From: Nemertoderma westbladi
Lineage: Eukaryota > Xenacoelomorpha > Nemertodermatida > Nemertodermatidae
Length of the DNA: 20,195 nucleotides
Reading direction: 5' to 3'
NCBI GenBank assembly: GCA_032718475.1
Contig: JAUCBJ010007848.1
Span: 1 to 20,195 of the forward strand
The position numbers and the translations under genes were made by a program. Shown here piece by piece: positions 19,271-20,195 of the stretch. How positions within the stretch are numbered: the first letter of the stretch is position 1; every line of letters begins with the position of its first letter. The notes under the pieces are model-generated. The model worked only from the letters and a program-made list of their open reading frames with translations. It made no database searches and was not told where the DNA came from.

Positions 19271-19314
19271 ATAGGGGTTGGGATGGAGTTGGGATGGGGT
19301 TGGGAGTGGGGTGC

Positions 19315-19554
19315 ATGATGTGGCTGGAATGACATCTAAGATAAGTACGACCTTACTGAACTCAGGCAACATGGAGACCAGGTCATTGTCGAACATTGAA
19401 ATTGAAATGAAACGAATTAAATGAATGCGAGCAATGGCTAAAATATTAAATCACTCAACGTATTTAAAAGCACTTAAATTGATAAATAAATATAGGGCCT
19501 TCCCTATTCTCCTTGCAATATCCTTGACAATGACAGCCATCCCCTATCGGTGTC
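19315..19554. other. Unique sequence flanking the minisatellite
   Basis: From 19317 to about 19424 both strands are open outside the repeat. The plus strand reads DVAGMTSKISTTLLNSG and continues to a TGA. The minus strand, from an ATG at 19396, reads MFDNDLVSMLPEFSKVV followed by LILDVIPATS before entering the C-rich repeat. Neither is long enough to call as a gene. The minus-strand phrase faintly resembles the LLLDNAP-type box of pogo/Tigger transposases. The remainder is AT-rich and featureless. Confidence 0.4.
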
Positions 19555-19685
19555 GTCGCGTTGCGGCTAATGTCGCGTTACGGCTAATTTTTTGAGAGAT
19601 TAGCCGTAACGCGACTTTGAAAGTCCCGGTACGGCTACTCTAAAAGTCGCGTTACGGCTAATTGTCGCGTGTAATTATGGCTAAT
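19555..19685. repeat. Cluster of CpG-rich 17-bp motifs with a perfect inverted pair
   Basis: The motif GTCGCGTTACGGCTAAT occurs at 19572-19588 and 19646-19662. A one-base variant (GTCGCGTTGCGGCTAAT) lies at 19555-19571, immediately abutting the first copy. An exact inverted copy ATTAGCCGTAACGCGAC lies at 19599-19615, forming a 17-bp stem with a 10-base loop with 19572-19588. A diverged copy GTCCCGGTACGGCTACT begins at 19623, and a split remnant (GTCGCGTG, then ATGGCTAAT) spans about 19664-19685. The CpG density contrasts with the surrounding AT-rich DNA. Function unknown. Confidence 0.9.
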
Positions 19686-20195
19686 CTATTGTCTTGGTTT
19701 TACATAGGGAATCATTATCAATATTATTCTATGGTGTTTAAGTACAGATGAGGTCCGAAAAATGTAATCTAATAATGTTTTACAGCAAGAGAGTATCCGG
19801 AAGGGGGGGGGGGATTTTACCATCTTTCATACTGTATGTTCTTCGACAACCTCACATTCAATATTTTAATATAATATTTTATTCTATGGTATTCCTATTC
19901 ACAGCCTCAATCACAGGTACGGATTACAGCCAATAATAGCAGCCAAAGAAGCAATGAATGGTTTTGTGGAACATATTCCACTACTTCATATCGATGTTGT
20001 TCCAACGCCTGGCTCGCTACCGAGACCATATGGCGTTCTGTTTAGGGATTGACAAGCAGGTAATGGCCGTCCTTCCAGCCGCCGAACACCCAGTTGAAAG
20101 TCCAGCTGCATTGGGAGGGGGTGGTGATCCCGACTGGCATGTTGCATGTTGTTGTATTGAACCACCCCTCCGCGGCTGAACCATTCCAACCCACC
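19686..20195. other. Unassigned right end of window
   Basis: An 11-G run lies at 19803-19813. From about 20000 to the end base composition becomes balanced and CpG-containing, with frames open on both strands (for example plus-strand LPAAEHPVESPAALGGGGDP), which could be part of an exon or of another mobile element continuing past the window. No family was recognised, so no gene is called. Confidence 0.45.

Larger units (their letters stand above)
12591..19314. repeat. 6.7-kb G-rich minisatellite, 17-bp unit
   Basis: A continuous array of the 17-bp unit GTTGGGAGTGGGATGGG runs for about 6.7 kb. The plus strand is almost free of C. Each unit carries three G runs with 2-3 base spacers (AGT, AT, TT), so most positions meet the G3+N1-7 quadruplex pattern; the minus strand is a matching C-rich tract. 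Common variants are GGATGGAGG, GTTTGGAG, GGATAGGG, GAGTGAGATGG and GAGTGCGATGGAATGG. Since 17 is not a multiple of three and the unit lacks stops, all three frames stay open for long distances on both strands with a 17-residue period ([17 protein letters not shown] on plus, [17 protein letters not shown] on minus). These are not regarded as genes. Early (12.6-13.6 kb), middle (13.6-15.6 kb) and late (15.7-19.3 kb) segments carry different variant mixes. Confidence 0.97.

Noticed and set aside
12591-19314. Possible telomere or internal telomeric repeat
   Set aside because: The 17-bp unit GTTGGGAGTGGGATGGG is not TTAGGG or a close known telomere repeat, and unique sequence follows on both sides.
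12607-19318. Many plus-strand open frames encoding Gly/Trp/Val/Met-rich repeats
   Set aside because: They are the translation of a stop-free 17-bp tandem repeat, open in every frame, with no flanking coding sequence or start context. They are repeat artefacts, not genes.
19958-20189. Open frames on both strands at the right window edge
   Set aside because: About 70 codons on each strand, no recognised domain, and truncated context; not enough to call a gene.

Overview
The window looks like nuclear DNA from an animal, probably a marine invertebrate. It is AT-rich and gene-poor, with long non-coding stretches, minisatellites, and remnants of two non-LTR retrotransposon lineages typical of metazoans (an RTE-like one and a CR1/L2-like one). 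It also has a vesicular-transporter-type MFS gene (SLC18B1-like) whose N-terminus must lie in another exon. No prokaryotic operons or ribosome binding sites are visible. The exact taxon cannot be read from the sequence.

Layout: (1) 1-333 is a 9-bp pyrimidine-rich tandem array. (2) 707-1675 (minus) is an intact 322-aa ORF with one N-terminal C2H2 zinc finger, an acidic nine-residue repeat and three C-terminal helical repeats; its family is not recognised. (3) About 2144-2250 is a cluster of nested palindromes just upstream of (4) 2352-3515 (plus), a single long exon for an SLC18B1-like MFS transporter missing its first membrane segment. (5) 3516-6850 is mostly non-coding and holds a 141-bp 3' fragment of an RTE-like retrotransposon ending in (TAG)7. 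(6) About 6850-8166 is a longer, 5'-truncated and frameshifted copy of the same retrotransposon ending in (TAG)2, followed about 50 bp later by a G-rich 15-16 bp minisatellite (8216-8417). (7) 8418-11141 is non-coding AT-rich DNA with a foldback element near 9630-9790. (8) About 11142-12200 (minus) is a badly decayed CR1/L2-type reverse transcriptase fossil, readable as an ordered series of motifs spread over several frames. (9) 12591-19314 is a 6.7-kb minisatellite with a 17-bp unit, nearly C-free on the plus strand, strongly G-quadruplex-prone, with nested duplications of 519 bp and about 1.5 kb. (10) 19555-19685 is a cluster of CpG-rich 17-bp motifs in both orientations. The final 0.5 kb has nothing recognisable.

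The only two candidates for functioning host genes are the transporter exon and the zinc-finger/acidic-repeat ORF. There is no sign that they work together. The rest is repeat biology: retrotransposition, decay, and expansion of tandem arrays by unequal exchange. The most notable structures are the G-quadruplex-prone minisatellite with its two-level duplication history, the CpG motif cluster beside it, and the unrecognised zinc-finger ORF.
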